From Pseudomonas mosselii (lineage in GTDB: Bacteria; Pseudomonadota; Gammaproteobacteria; Pseudomonadales; Pseudomonadaceae), in contig NZ_CP081966.1 in assembly GCF_019823065.1 (NCBI RefSeq), forward strand, positions 3,503,501 through 3,567,500: DNA of 64,000 nt. The letters are read 5' to 3'. This document shows positions 53,336 to 60,646 of this stretch, piece after piece. The translations under genes and the position numbers were made by a program. The notes under the pieces were generated by a model. It was given only the letters and a program-made list of their open reading frames with translations. It was not told where the DNA came from and made no database searches. The first letter of the stretch is position 1. The number at the start of each line of letters is the position of its first letter.

Positions 53336-54201
53336 CCCTGAACAAACTGCCCCTGGTCCTGGTCCTGAGTGGCCTGCCACTGCTGGCCAGTGCCACCGAA
53401 GTGCTGACCACCCTGCCGGTGACCCACAGCCTGGCCAGTGTATTGCTCGACGGCACCTCGGTGCAGCTCAAGCGCGCCGCCCCGGCCAACCTGCCAGCCA
53501 GCCGCCAGCCCTCGTACTTCAGTGGCCGTGGCGGCGCCAGCCTGCAGAAGGTGGCGCTGAAAGCCGACGCGGTGATCGGCGTGCGCTCGATCTGGCGTGA
53601 CGATCCGCTCTACCCCATGGCCCGACGCAGCAATATCCGCATCGTCGAGATCGATGCCGCGCGTCCGGTGGACGGTGCCCTGCCCGGCATTGCGGTCAAG
53701 GGCGACGAGGCCTTCGCTGCCTACCCCTGGCTGAACCCGACCAACCTGGGGCGCATGGCCGATGTCGTCGCCAACGACCTGGAGCGCCTCTCGCCAACAG
53801 ACAAGGCCAAGATCCAGGGCAACCTCGCCGGCCTCAAACGACAGATGCTGGAGCTGACCGCCAGCAGCCAGACACGCCTGGCCGAGGTCGACAACCTGAC
53901 CGTGGTCAGCCTGTCCGAGCGCCTGGGCTACCTGGCCAGCGGGTTGAACCTGGATATGGTCGAACAGCCGCTGCCAGCCGACGGCAAGTGGGACGAAGCC
54001 GCGCTCAAGGCACTGGGGGAAAACCTCAAGGCGCAGGATGTGGCCCTGGTGCTGCACCATCGCCAGCCAGACGCAAAGGTGGCCGAGGCGATCGCCGCTT
54101 CCGGGGCGAAGTTGCTGGTGGTGGACAGCGATCCGGACGACACCGTGGCGGGGCTCAAGGCCAGCGTCGAGCAGGTGGTCAAGGCGCTGGGCGACAGTTG
54201 A
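53332..54201 (+). CDS. fpvF: FpvF: second periplasmic binding protein (ferripyoverdine-associated)
   Basis: A 289-residue cluster A-I binding-protein fold with a signal peptide (LNKLPLVLVLSGLPLLASA). The first family His is present (LPVTHSLASVLL), but the usual 'PHxYEP' second ligand is replaced by PASRQPSYFSGRGG, so it is unlikely to bind a bare metal ion as FpvC does. This fits the known role of P. aeruginosa FpvF, which binds pyoverdine and partners FpvC. It overlaps fpvE by 4 bases and is the last gene of the operon, followed by a hairpin. Confidence 0.87.
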   Translation: MTLNKLPLVLVLSGLPLLASATEVLTTLPVTHSLASVLLDGTSVQLKRAAPANLPASRQPSYFSGRGGASLQKVALKADAVIGVRSIWRDDPLYPMARRSNIRIVEIDAARPVDGALPGIAVKGDEAFAAYPWLNPTNLGRMADVVANDLERLSPTDKAKIQGNLAGLKRQMLELTASSQTRLAEVDNLTVVSLSERLGYLASGLNLDMVEQPLPADGKWDEAALKALGENLKAQDVALVLHHRQPDAKVAEAIAASGAKLLVVDSDPDDTVAGLKASVEQVVKALGDS

Positions 54202-54209
54202 ACGCCTCT

Positions 54210-54322
54210 GTAGGAGCAGCCTTGCGTCGCGAAAGGGCTGCGCAGCAGCCCCAGCAATGTTGATGGTGGCTTAGAACCTGGGGCCGCTGCGCGCCCCTTT
54301 CGCGACGCAAGGCCGCTCCCAC
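54210..54322. repeat. REP-like palindrome after fpvF
   Basis: Inverted arms 54210-54252 and 54280-54322 of the GTAGGAGCGGCCTTGCGTCG family. They lie 9 bp after the fpvF stop and between convergent genes, a likely bidirectional terminator region. Confidence 0.8.
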
Positions 54323-54388
54323 AGGGGAACAGTTCCCTGCGCGACTGCGCAGCCCCTAAGGGCTGGGCTATCGCCTACAGGGACCGCC

Positions 54389-55441
54389 TCAACGCTTCAT
54401 GCAGCGCTGATAACGCTCATCCACCCTGCCGGCAAACCACGCCGTGGTCAGCTTGCGGGTAATCTTCGGGCTCTTCAGCTCGATCCCCGGCAGCACCGCC
54501 CGTGGCAACGCCTTGCCCGCCTTCGCCTCAGCCAGGGCGAACACCCCGCGATACAACGCGGTGTCCTCCAGCGCCAGGCCATTTTCCTTCTCCAGCTGAG
54601 CCCTGATCTGTGGATTGCGCAGCCCAAGCTTCGCTCCCAGCTTGCGCGCCGCCTGCTCGGTGGTGCCGGGCAGGATGGCGCCGGGGGCGATCAAGTCGCC
54701 GTCGAGCGCCAGCGACACCCCGCTCGCCCGGCTCAATGCCGCCTGGAACGCCGCGTTGCGGCTGGCGTACCAACCGGCATTGAAATCGGCGAAGCGGTAC
54801 AGCTGACGCTCATAGTGGGTGGGATAGCCAAGCAGGTGGGCGATGCCGAAGTACATCCCGCCGCGACGGCTGAACACCTCCTGACGGATGCTGCCCGTGT
54901 GCTCGTAGGGATAGCCCTTGGCGTGCCGCTCGGCGAAATCCACGCTGACCTGCATCGGCCCACCGGTGCGCACCGGGTTCAGCCCGCCGAGCAGCGAGCG
55001 CCCCAGCGGCAGGCCGCCGATCACCTCATCGTAGAGGGCGCTGAGCTGCTTCTCGCTACGCACGGCGAGCAGCCGTTGCTGGTAGGTCTTGCCGTTGGCC
55101 GAGGGCGTGCTCAGGGCGCCATCGACCAACAGCCGGGGCACATGCAGGCGCGCCGCCCGACGGTCGATCTCCTCGCGGGCGATGCGCCCCAGGTTCGGTA
55201 CCTGCGGGTCGGCGTTGAAGGTCGACTCCTGCTCGGTCACCGCCAGCACCGCGCACAGGTTGCTCTTGCTCGGGCTGAGGCCCTGGGCCTGGAACGCCAC
55301 CTGGATATCCTCGGCCCAGCCCTGGCGGTCCTTGACCTGGGCCGGCAGCAGGTGCAGGAGCTGGGCGCGAACCTTGGCCGGGTCGGCCTCGCCGGCCTCC
55401 TCACGTCGTCCGGCGCAGCCTTGCAGCAGGCCCAGGGCCAA
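54389..55441 (-). CDS. DUF1615 family lipoprotein
   Basis: A 350-residue protein. Segments such as LCAVLAVTEQESTFNADPQV, RTGGPMQVSV and RRGGMYFGIAHLLGYP resemble the DUF1615 family, found widely in pseudomonads, with a lysozyme-like look (conserved Glu in TEQES). A lipobox-like GLLQGC lies at the very N-terminus, so it is probably a lipoprotein. With the TTG at 55441 the signal peptide would be too short; a CTG at 55471, overlapping the stop of the upstream gene (CTGA), would give a normal one of about 20 residues and is my preferred but unproven start. It follows the isochorismatase-family gene on the same strand, so the two are probably co-transcribed. No function is proven for the family. 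Confidence 0.8.
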   Translation of the reverse strand: MALGLLQGCAGRREEAGEADPAKVRAQLLHLLPAQVKDRQGWAEDIQVAFQAQGLSPSKSNLCAVLAVTEQESTFNADPQVPNLGRIAREEIDRRAARLHVPRLLVDGALSTPSANGKTYQQRLLAVRSEKQLSALYDEVIGGLPLGRSLLGGLNPVRTGGPMQVSVDFAERHAKGYPYEHTGSIRQEVFSRRGGMYFGIAHLLGYPTHYERQLYRFADFNAGWYASRNAAFQAALSRASGVSLALDGDLIAPGAILPGTTEQAARKLGAKLGLRNPQIRAQLEKENGLALEDTALYRGVFALAEAKAGKALPRAVLPGIELKSPKITRKLTTAWFAGRVDERYQRCMKR

Positions 55442-55467
55442 CAGCGCGGTGGTCAGCAGGCAGGCGT

Positions 55468-56031
55468 TCAGGGCTGTTCACCGACCAGGTAGGTCTTGCT
55501 GATCTGGCGGAACAGCGGGTGGCTGGAGCTGCCCAGCAACTCGAACAGCACCATCTCGCGGGTGACCACCTGCGCCCCGGCATCGCGCATGCGCGCCAGG
55601 CCCGCTGCCTTGCTGGCCGGGGAACGGCTGTCGCAGGCGTCCTCGACCACGAACACCTGCTTGCCCAGGGCCCGCAGGCCGAGCACGGTCTGCAGCACGC
55701 AGACGTGGGTCTCCATGCCGCAGACGATTACCTGTTCGCGGTCGAGCAGGCTGGGGGGCAGGCATTCGGCGGCGACGCAGGAGAAGTGCAGCTTCTCGAC
55801 GATCTCGGCGGCTGGCGCCGCGGCTTTGAGGGCGGCCAGGGTGTGGCCCAGGCCCTTGGGGTATTGCTCGGAGATCACCGTGGGGAGTTTTAGTTCGGCG
55901 GTGGCCGCGAGCAGCCAGCGGGCGCGGGCCGCGGTGCCCTCGGGGTCGCTCATGGCGCCTATCAGTTTTTCCTGGATGTCGATGACCAGCAGCGTGGCCT
56001 TGCGGGGATCGATCAGCATTGGCGGACTCAT
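55468..56031 (-). CDS. Isochorismatase-family cysteine hydrolase
   Basis: A 187-residue hydrolase of the isochorismatase-like (YcaC/PncA) superfamily. The catalytic triad elements are visible: Asp in LLVIDIQEKL, Lys in VEKLHFSC, and the nucleophile Cys in VCGMETHVCVLQTVLGL. The length is normal for the stand-alone single-domain type. I start at ATG 56031 (SPPMLIDPRKATLLVIDIQ); a longer frame to 56181 runs into the dispersed repeat and is rejected. The substrate is unknown. It is a different family member from the siderophore isochorismatases, and no salicylate or DHB genes lie nearby, so a link to pyoverdine is not supported. Confidence 0.88.
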   Translation of the reverse strand: MSPPMLIDPRKATLLVIDIQEKLIGAMSDPEGTAARARWLLAATAELKLPTVISEQYPKGLGHTLAALKAAAPAAEIVEKLHFSCVAAECLPPSLLDREQVIVCGMETHVCVLQTVLGLRALGKQVFVVEDACDSRSPASKAAGLARMRDAGAQVVTREMVLFELLGSSSHPLFRQISKTYLVGEQP

Positions 56032-56348
56032 GGCTTGGGAGGAAGGGGTAGCCTTACCCAGGCGGGGAGTGGCGTCAATCAGAGGCTGCTGGTTTTGAAG
56101 GCGGAACCAGTAACTGCTGACATCTGAATTTAGTGCGCCTGTAGTTTTAAAGTTTGTTTTTATAGTTGTATACGCATTCATTGGCGATGGTGACGCATCG
56201 TCACCTTTTCGCCTTTACGGCGACCTACTTTTGCTCTTTCTTGGGCAAAAGTAGGCAAAAACCGCTGGCTCCATTCATCCGGCCCCTGCGCTTCGCTCCG
56301 GGGTTCCCTCGCTCCCACGCTATTCCCGCCCCAAGCTGAATCATCTGC

Positions 56349-56372
56349 GTGGGAGCGGGCTTGCCCCGCGAA
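56349..56372 (+). repeat. Single REP sequence
   Basis: GTGGGAGCGGGCTTGCCCCG plus CGAA, the REP core, within element copy 2 between its left and right parts. Confidence 0.8.
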
Positions 56373-56636
56373 ACAATCGAGAGTTTAACTAAAAACCAAC
56401 TAGCGACAGCTGCGCCAGTTCAGGCGCCGCCCGTAACTTCGCGACTTCAGGAGGCCGAACGCAGGACTTGCGGAGGGAGGTGACGGGCATGGATGCCCGT
56501 CAAGCGCTGGGGCCCAGGATGGGCCCTGCAGCGCGGTCCTCCCGGGAGCAAGGCCGGAGTGAGGGAACCCGGAGCGAAGCGGAGGGCCGGATGAATGGAG
56601 CGCCACGGCTTTGGTTACTTTGGCCACGACCAATCT

Positions 56637-56886
56637 ATGGTCACCCCATTTTTTGCAATACTGTTCATCAGATGGAATGGATGGCTTGCTTCAATCTATC
56701 CGGCGTCTATTGGGCTCGCATCCCGCGCCACGATGAGCATTCGCACCTGGCGATCCTAACAAAGTAGGCGGCTTCCAAGAGCCAATTGGTCGTTCAGGAT
56801 CATCGCCAGGCCGATCGGCCGTTTATTTCATCTGTTGTTCAGCTATCGCAAAACCTGATGGTGAAACTCGGTGCAGCACAACGGGG
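56637..56886 (-). ncRNA. Candidate guide (bridge/seek) RNA region of the IS
   Basis: About 250 bp of non-coding IS sequence lie downstream of the transposase, far more than the ~70 bp on the other side. IS1111-type elements are known to encode their target-recognising RNA at this position, whereas IS110-type ones carry it upstream. I have not folded the RNA or found its guide loops, so this is a position-based candidate only. Confidence 0.35.
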
Positions 56887-57912
56887 TCAGGCGTTTATCG
56901 CGTCTGGCTCCGTTTTATATTGCGTGTGCCGAGTGGCAATGGCCCACGCAATGCGTGCCAGTTTGTTGGCCAACGCGCAGGCCACCACATTGGAGTGACG
57001 TCGCGCGAGCAATGAACGCACCCAATCGGCCAATGGGCCTTTCTGATACTTCAGGCGAAGCATGTAGACCCGTGCGCACAGCACCAGCAAATGCCGAAGG
57101 TTCTTGTCGCCACGCTTGCTGATCCCCAGCAAAGCTGGCCTACCACCAGTGCTGTACTGGCGGGGCACCAGACCTACAGAGGCCGCAAAGTCCCGGCTAC
57201 TGCCGTACTGCCGAGCATCTCCCATTTCTACAGCCAGCAGGCTGGCGGTGATCGGCCCAACACACGGCATGCTCAGCAAACGACTGCCTAGATCATCGTC
57301 AGCCAGTTGGCTCTCCAGCTCTTTGTCCAACACCTTGATCTGCTCGCTCAAGTAGACGAAATGATCATGCAGGCGCTGCAGTAATGCGACGAGCCGTATT
57401 GGCAGGTCGTGCTCTTCAAGCACCGAAGCAAGGCGTTTGACCACTGCCAATCCGGTCGGCAGGCTGACACCGAATTCGAGCAGGAACCCATGCATCTGGT
57501 TCACCGTCTTGGTTCGGTCGCGGATCAATGATTCACGCATCCGATGAGAAACAGAGAGCGTTTGCTGCTCAGGCGATTTTGGCGTCACAAAGCGCATGGA
57601 GGGTCGGGAAGCGGCTTCGCAGATGGCTTGCGCATCGACGAAGTCATTCTTGTTGCTCTTGACGAAAGGTTTAACGAACTGCGGCGAGATCAGCTTGGCC
57701 TCATGATCCATCGCTTTGATTTCTCGCGCCAGGCAGTGTGAACCGGCACAGGCCTCCATCACTACCGTGCAAGGGGGATGATTGGCCAGAAACCGCATCA
57801 TCTGCTGCCTTGAGCACTTCTTGCGCATTACCTCTTTGCCGAACTTGTCCTGGGCGTGCAGGTGGAAGGTATGTTTACCAATGTCGATGCCGATCAGGGT
57901 CACGCTGCTCAT
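56887..57912 (-). CDS. IS110-family DEDD transposase
   Basis: A 341-residue transposase. The N-terminal RuvC-like DEDD domain shows Asp in IGIDIGKHTFH, Glu in VVMEACAGSHCLAREI and Asp residues in NKNDFVDAQAI. The C-terminal Transposase_20 domain has PCVGPITASLLAVEMGDARQ and the catalytic Ser in PRQYSTGGRP. The length is normal and the frame is intact, so the element is potentially active. I start at ATG 57912 (SSVTLIGIDIGKH), with GGAGA 9 bases upstream; the open frame upstream into the CAA tract is not coding. It resembles the elements described from P. putida as ISPpu9/ISPpu10 in type; identity to a named IS was not tested. Confidence 0.93.
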   Translation of the reverse strand: MSSVTLIGIDIGKHTFHLHAQDKFGKEVMRKKCSRQQMMRFLANHPPCTVVMEACAGSHCLAREIKAMDHEAKLISPQFVKPFVKSNKNDFVDAQAICEAASRPSMRFVTPKSPEQQTLSVSHRMRESLIRDRTKTVNQMHGFLLEFGVSLPTGLAVVKRLASVLEEHDLPIRLVALLQRLHDHFVYLSEQIKVLDKELESQLADDDLGSRLLSMPCVGPITASLLAVEMGDARQYGSSRDFAASVGLVPRQYSTGGRPALLGISKRGDKNLRHLLVLCARVYMLRLKYQKGPLADWVRSLLARRHSNVVACALANKLARIAWAIATRHTQYKTEPDAINA

Positions 57913-58060
57913 GATGACGGTCTCCGAAGTAAAAGCACCCTGCGAAAGCGTACGCCTCGCAGGGTGCCGGGTTGACCATCTCATTAAGTAACCCGCCGTA
58001 AGGGCGGAAAGGTGAATAAGCGTCGACATCACAAATGAATGCGCATACAACTTCCAAAAC

Positions 58061-58119
<59 letters not shown>

Positions 58120-58160
58120 GATCAAATATCAGCTATAGCCAAACACCCCAACCCCACCAA

Positions 58161-58880
58161 TCAAGCACAAAGCCTCAAAGGCTCCAACGTCCGGCAAAGC
58201 ACATCAAGCACCCGCTCTTCCTGCTCATGAATAAAGAAATGCCCACCCGGAAACTTCGTCAGCGAGTACCCCCCGCCAGTCTCCCGCCCCCAAGCCTGCA
58301 ACTGTTCATCACTGGCCCGATCCTCTTCACCACCCAGCACATGCAACGGACATTGCAACAACTGACGCGGCTCATACACATACCGCCCACAAAGCAAAAA
58401 GTCCGCCTGCACGATCGGCAAGGTCAGGCTCATCAGCTCCTGGTTGGCCAGCACTTCTTCAGGTGTCCCCCCCAGCTTGCGCAGTTCGCCGATCAGTTCG
58501 GCCTCCCCCCGAGGCTCGGTCCATTTGCCACCGGCATAGTCCTCCCGCCGGGTCGGCGCCGCCGTCCCACTGGCGAACAACGCCACCGGCGCCGGACAAC
58601 CCAGCGCCCGCAGCTCGTGGGCCAGCTCGAAGGCGACCAGCGCCCCCAGGCTGTGCCCGAGCAGCGCGTAGGGCGCCTGGGTGGCGCCACGCTGCTCATG
58701 GGCCAGCTGCCGGGCCAGCCCCCGCAGGTCGGTGTGCAGCGGATCGCCCATGCGCGCGCCACGCCCGGGCAACTCCACCGGGCGCACCTGCAGCCAGGCC
58801 GGCAGCTTGCGCCGCCAGCGGCTGTAGACCATGGCGCTGGCACCGGAGTACGGCAGGCACAGCAGGTTCAAGCTCGACAC
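58161..58880 (-). CDS. Type II thioesterase of the pyoverdine NRPS system
   Basis: A 239-residue alpha/beta hydrolase with Ser in ALLGHSLGALVAFELAHEL, an Asp in GGEEDRASDEQL and His in FPGGHFFIHEQE, the complete triad of NRPS editing thioesterases (PA2411-like). Such enzymes clear mis-primed or stalled thiolation domains. The start is GTG at 58880, 4 bp after the MbtH stop, so the two are in one operon. In P. aeruginosa PA2411-PA2412 sit next to fpvF; here the same pair is separated from fpvF by the lipoprotein, hydrolase, repeat element and IS. Confidence 0.9.
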   Translation of the reverse strand: MSSLNLLCLPYSGASAMVYSRWRRKLPAWLQVRPVELPGRGARMGDPLHTDLRGLARQLAHEQRGATQAPYALLGHSLGALVAFELAHELRALGCPAPVALFASGTAAPTRREDYAGGKWTEPRGEAELIGELRKLGGTPEEVLANQELMSLTLPIVQADFLLCGRYVYEPRQLLQCPLHVLGGEEDRASDEQLQAWGRETGGGYSLTKFPGGHFFIHEQEERVLDVLCRTLEPLRLCA

Positions 58881-58884
58881 CGCC

Positions 58885-59106
58885 TTATTGCGCCGCGGCT
58901 TCGGCCATCTTCTGGCGCAGGCTCAGTGGGCGCATGTCGGTCCAGACCTCATCGATGTAGGCCAGGCAGTCCTTCTTCAGGCCGCTCTTGCCCACCGCGC
59001 GCCAGCCGTTGGGGATCGCCTTGTAGTCGGGCCAGATGGAATACTGCTCTTCGTGGTTGACCACTACCTGGAACTGGATATCGTCGCGGTCGAAAACGGA
59101 AGTCAT
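58885..59106 (-). CDS. MbtH-like protein
   Basis: A 73-residue protein with the full MbtH signature: [20 protein letters not shown] and [11 protein letters not shown], with the three conserved Trp. MbtH proteins bind NRPS adenylation domains and are needed for their folding or activity. In P. aeruginosa the homologue PA2412 is required for pyoverdine. A PvdS-type promoter lies 61-84 bp upstream, so it should be co-induced with the NRPS genes. The ATG at 59106 has AAGGAG before it. Confidence 0.95.
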   Translation of the reverse strand: MTSVFDRDDIQFQVVVNHEEQYSIWPDYKAIPNGWRAVGKSGLKKDCLAYIDEVWTDMRPLSLRQKMAEAAAQ

Positions 59107-59166
59107 TGCCTGTCTCCTTGAATGATGAGTGCCGAACGCGCCGGGCGCAGGGCGGCTTCCATGAAA

Positions 59167-59190
59167 ACGAAGACCGCACCGGAAAAATTA
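59167..59190 (-). promoter_or_regulatory. Predicted PvdS promoter of mbtH-thioesterase
   Basis: Minus strand: CCTAATT, 16 bases, then CGT (TAATT 59190-59186, CGT 59169-59167). It matches the iron-starvation box with one change and the same N16 spacing as the boxes before syrP and NRPS1. Confidence 0.7.
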
Positions 59191-59251
59191 GGCCCATCCT
59201 GGAACTCTTGCTCGCCGCCCATGGCGCCCACAGGGTAACAACCAATGAGGG

Positions 59252-60646
59252 CTACTGTGCCGCACTCCCCCACCCCAACGCCTTGTACAGCGCAATCGCA
59301 TCCAGGTACGACGCCGTTTCCGCCTCGGCCACCTCGCGCTTGATCGAGAACAGCGCACGCTGGTTCTCCAACACCGCCAGGTAGGTCCCCGCTCCACGCC
59401 GATAGCGCTTGTTGGCAATGTCGATGGCCTCGCTGCCGTGGCCGGCGGAAGCCACCAGGCTTTGCAGCCGCGCCTGGTTGCGCACCAGTTGCGTCACCGC
59501 GTTCTCCACCTCTTCGCGGGCCAGCAGCACGGCCTGCTGGTAGCGTGCCTGACTGCCCTCGGCCAGCGCCTCGCGCACCCGCAGGCGGGCACGGGCGTTG
59601 CCCAGGCGCAGCGCCGGCCAAGTCACCACCGGCGCCAGCTCGTAGGCGCGGGCGGCACTGCCCAGGTCGCCGCCGCGCAGGGCGAAGAAACCGATGAAGC
59701 CGCCCAGGTCCAGACGCGGGTACAGCTCGGCGGTGGCCGCGCCGACATCCTCGGTGCTGGCCGCCAGCTCACGCTCGGCGCTGACCACATCAGGGCGCTG
59801 GCCGATCAGCGCGTCGACATCGCCCAACGGCAACTGGCGCGCCAACGGCGGCAGGAACGGCGCGGCGCCCTGTTCCTGGCTGCCCGGCACCTGCCCGGTC
59901 AGCACGTCGAGGCGGTAGCTGGCCTGCTGGATTGCCGCCTGCAACGGCGGCACCGCCGCCTCGCTGAGCAGCAAGTTGGCATGGGCGTTCTGCTGGTCCT
60001 CGTACTGGCCGCTGCCGGCGCGCACCTGGGCGCTGGTCAGTTGCAGGGTCTCGCGCCAGGCCTCGACCTGATCCTCGGCCACGGCCAGGCTGCGTTTGAG
60101 CCCAAGCTGGAGGTAGTAGTTGCGGGCGACTTCCGCGGCGATACTCAGGCGCGCCTGGCGCAGGTCCGCCGCCGCCGCGTCGGCGCGGGCCTCGGCGGCG
60201 TCGGTCAGGCGTTGCAGGCGACCGAACAGGTCGATCTCCCACTGCACGTCGAAGCCGGCGCGGTACTGCTCGGTGCGCATGCGCCGCGGGTCGCTGCCAT
60301 CAGCCGGTTGCTGCTGCTCCAGGCTCTGGTTGTAGCCGGCGCGGGCGGTGACCCAGGGATAGCGGTCGAGGCTGCGGTCGTCGAACAGCGCCCGCGCCGC
60401 CAGCAGGTTGGCATGGGCCTGGCGGATATCGTGGTTGTTGGCCAGGGCCTGGTCGACCAGGCGCACCAGCTGCGGGTCGTCGAAGAACCGCCACCACTGC
60501 GCCGGCAACTCGCCACGGGCGGCGAAGGCGGCGCGCTGCGGGCTGTGCACGCCACTGGCCGGTACCTCGGCCTTCTGGTAATCGGGGCCGACGCTGCACG
60601 CAGACAAGGCCAGGGCCATCAGGGAGACGACGAATACAGGCTTCAT
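59252..60646 (-). CDS. Outer-membrane efflux lipoprotein (OprM/NodT family)
   Basis: A 464-residue outer-membrane factor of the TolC/NodT type. It has a lipobox (MALALSACSVGPDY), the family start of the mature protein (SVGPDYQKAEVP) and LPAQWWRFFDDPQLVRLVDQAL, then two alpha-helical repeats (ANNHDIRQAHANL; VSAERELAASTEDV). The ATG at 60646 overlaps the RND pump stop by 4 bases, so it is the third gene of a tripartite efflux operon. By gene order it corresponds to OpmD of mexGHI-opmD. It ends about 146 bp before the mbtH start, on the same strand, so read-through towards mbtH is possible. Confidence 0.9.
   Translation of the reverse strand: MKPVFVVSLMALALSACSVGPDYQKAEVPASGVHSPQRAAFAARGELPAQWWRFFDDPQLVRLVDQALANNHDIRQAHANLLAARALFDDRSLDRYPWVTARAGYNQSLEQQQPADGSDPRRMRTEQYRAGFDVQWEIDLFGRLQRLTDAAEARADAAAADLRQARLSIAAEVARNYYLQLGLKRSLAVAEDQVEAWRETLQLTSAQVRAGSGQYEDQQNAHANLLLSEAAVPPLQAAIQQASYRLDVLTGQVPGSQEQGAAPFLPPLARQLPLGDVDALIGQRPDVVSAERELAASTEDVGAATAELYPRLDLGGFIGFFALRGGDLGSAARAYELAPVVTWPALRLGNARARLRVREALAEGSQARYQQAVLLAREEVENAVTQLVRNQARLQSLVASAGHGSEAIDIANKRYRRGAGTYLAVLENQRALFSIKREVAEAETASYLDAIALYKALGWGSAAQ

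Larger units (their letters stand above)
56626..57985 (-). mobile_element. IS110-family insertion sequence (IS1111-type), about 1.36 kb
   Basis: Comparison with element copy 1 places the insertion between GGTTACTTTGGCC (ends 56625) and AAGTAACC (starts 57986). Subterminal inverted repeats ATGGTCACCCC (56637-56647) and GGGTTGACCAT (57969-57979, 10 of 11 matching) fit the IS1111 subgroup, which has short subterminal rather than terminal repeats. The element carries one transposase gene and about 250 bp of non-coding DNA after it. Exact ends are inferred from the empty-site comparison. Confidence 0.82.
56150..58060. repeat. Dispersed ~1 kb element with long inverted arms, copy 2 (interrupted by IS110-type IS)
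   Basis: The left part (56150-56330) and right part (56399-56625 plus 57986-58060) match copy 1 at 11.6-12.6 kb in the same orientation; 56399-56627 is nearly identical to 12015-12246. Here the IS110-family element splits the right arm at a GGTTACTTTGG...CCAAAGTAACC hairpin. The MITE-like insertion and the (GAGCAG)n repeat of copy 1 are absent. The remaining gene-free stretch 56032-56626 holds only this repeat and one REP. Boundaries are approximate. Confidence 0.75.

Noticed and set aside
55468..56031. Isochorismatase-family gene as part of siderophore (salicylate/DHB) biosynthesis
   Set aside because: It is the single-domain general hydrolase type. No isochorismate synthase or DHB genes are nearby, and it lies beyond the fpv operon on the opposite strand.
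56468..56767. Plus-strand open frame of 99 codons starting MRREVTGMDARQALG
   Set aside because: It lies in the dispersed repeat and runs across the IS junction, so it cannot be an old gene. Similar fragments would appear at every repeat copy.
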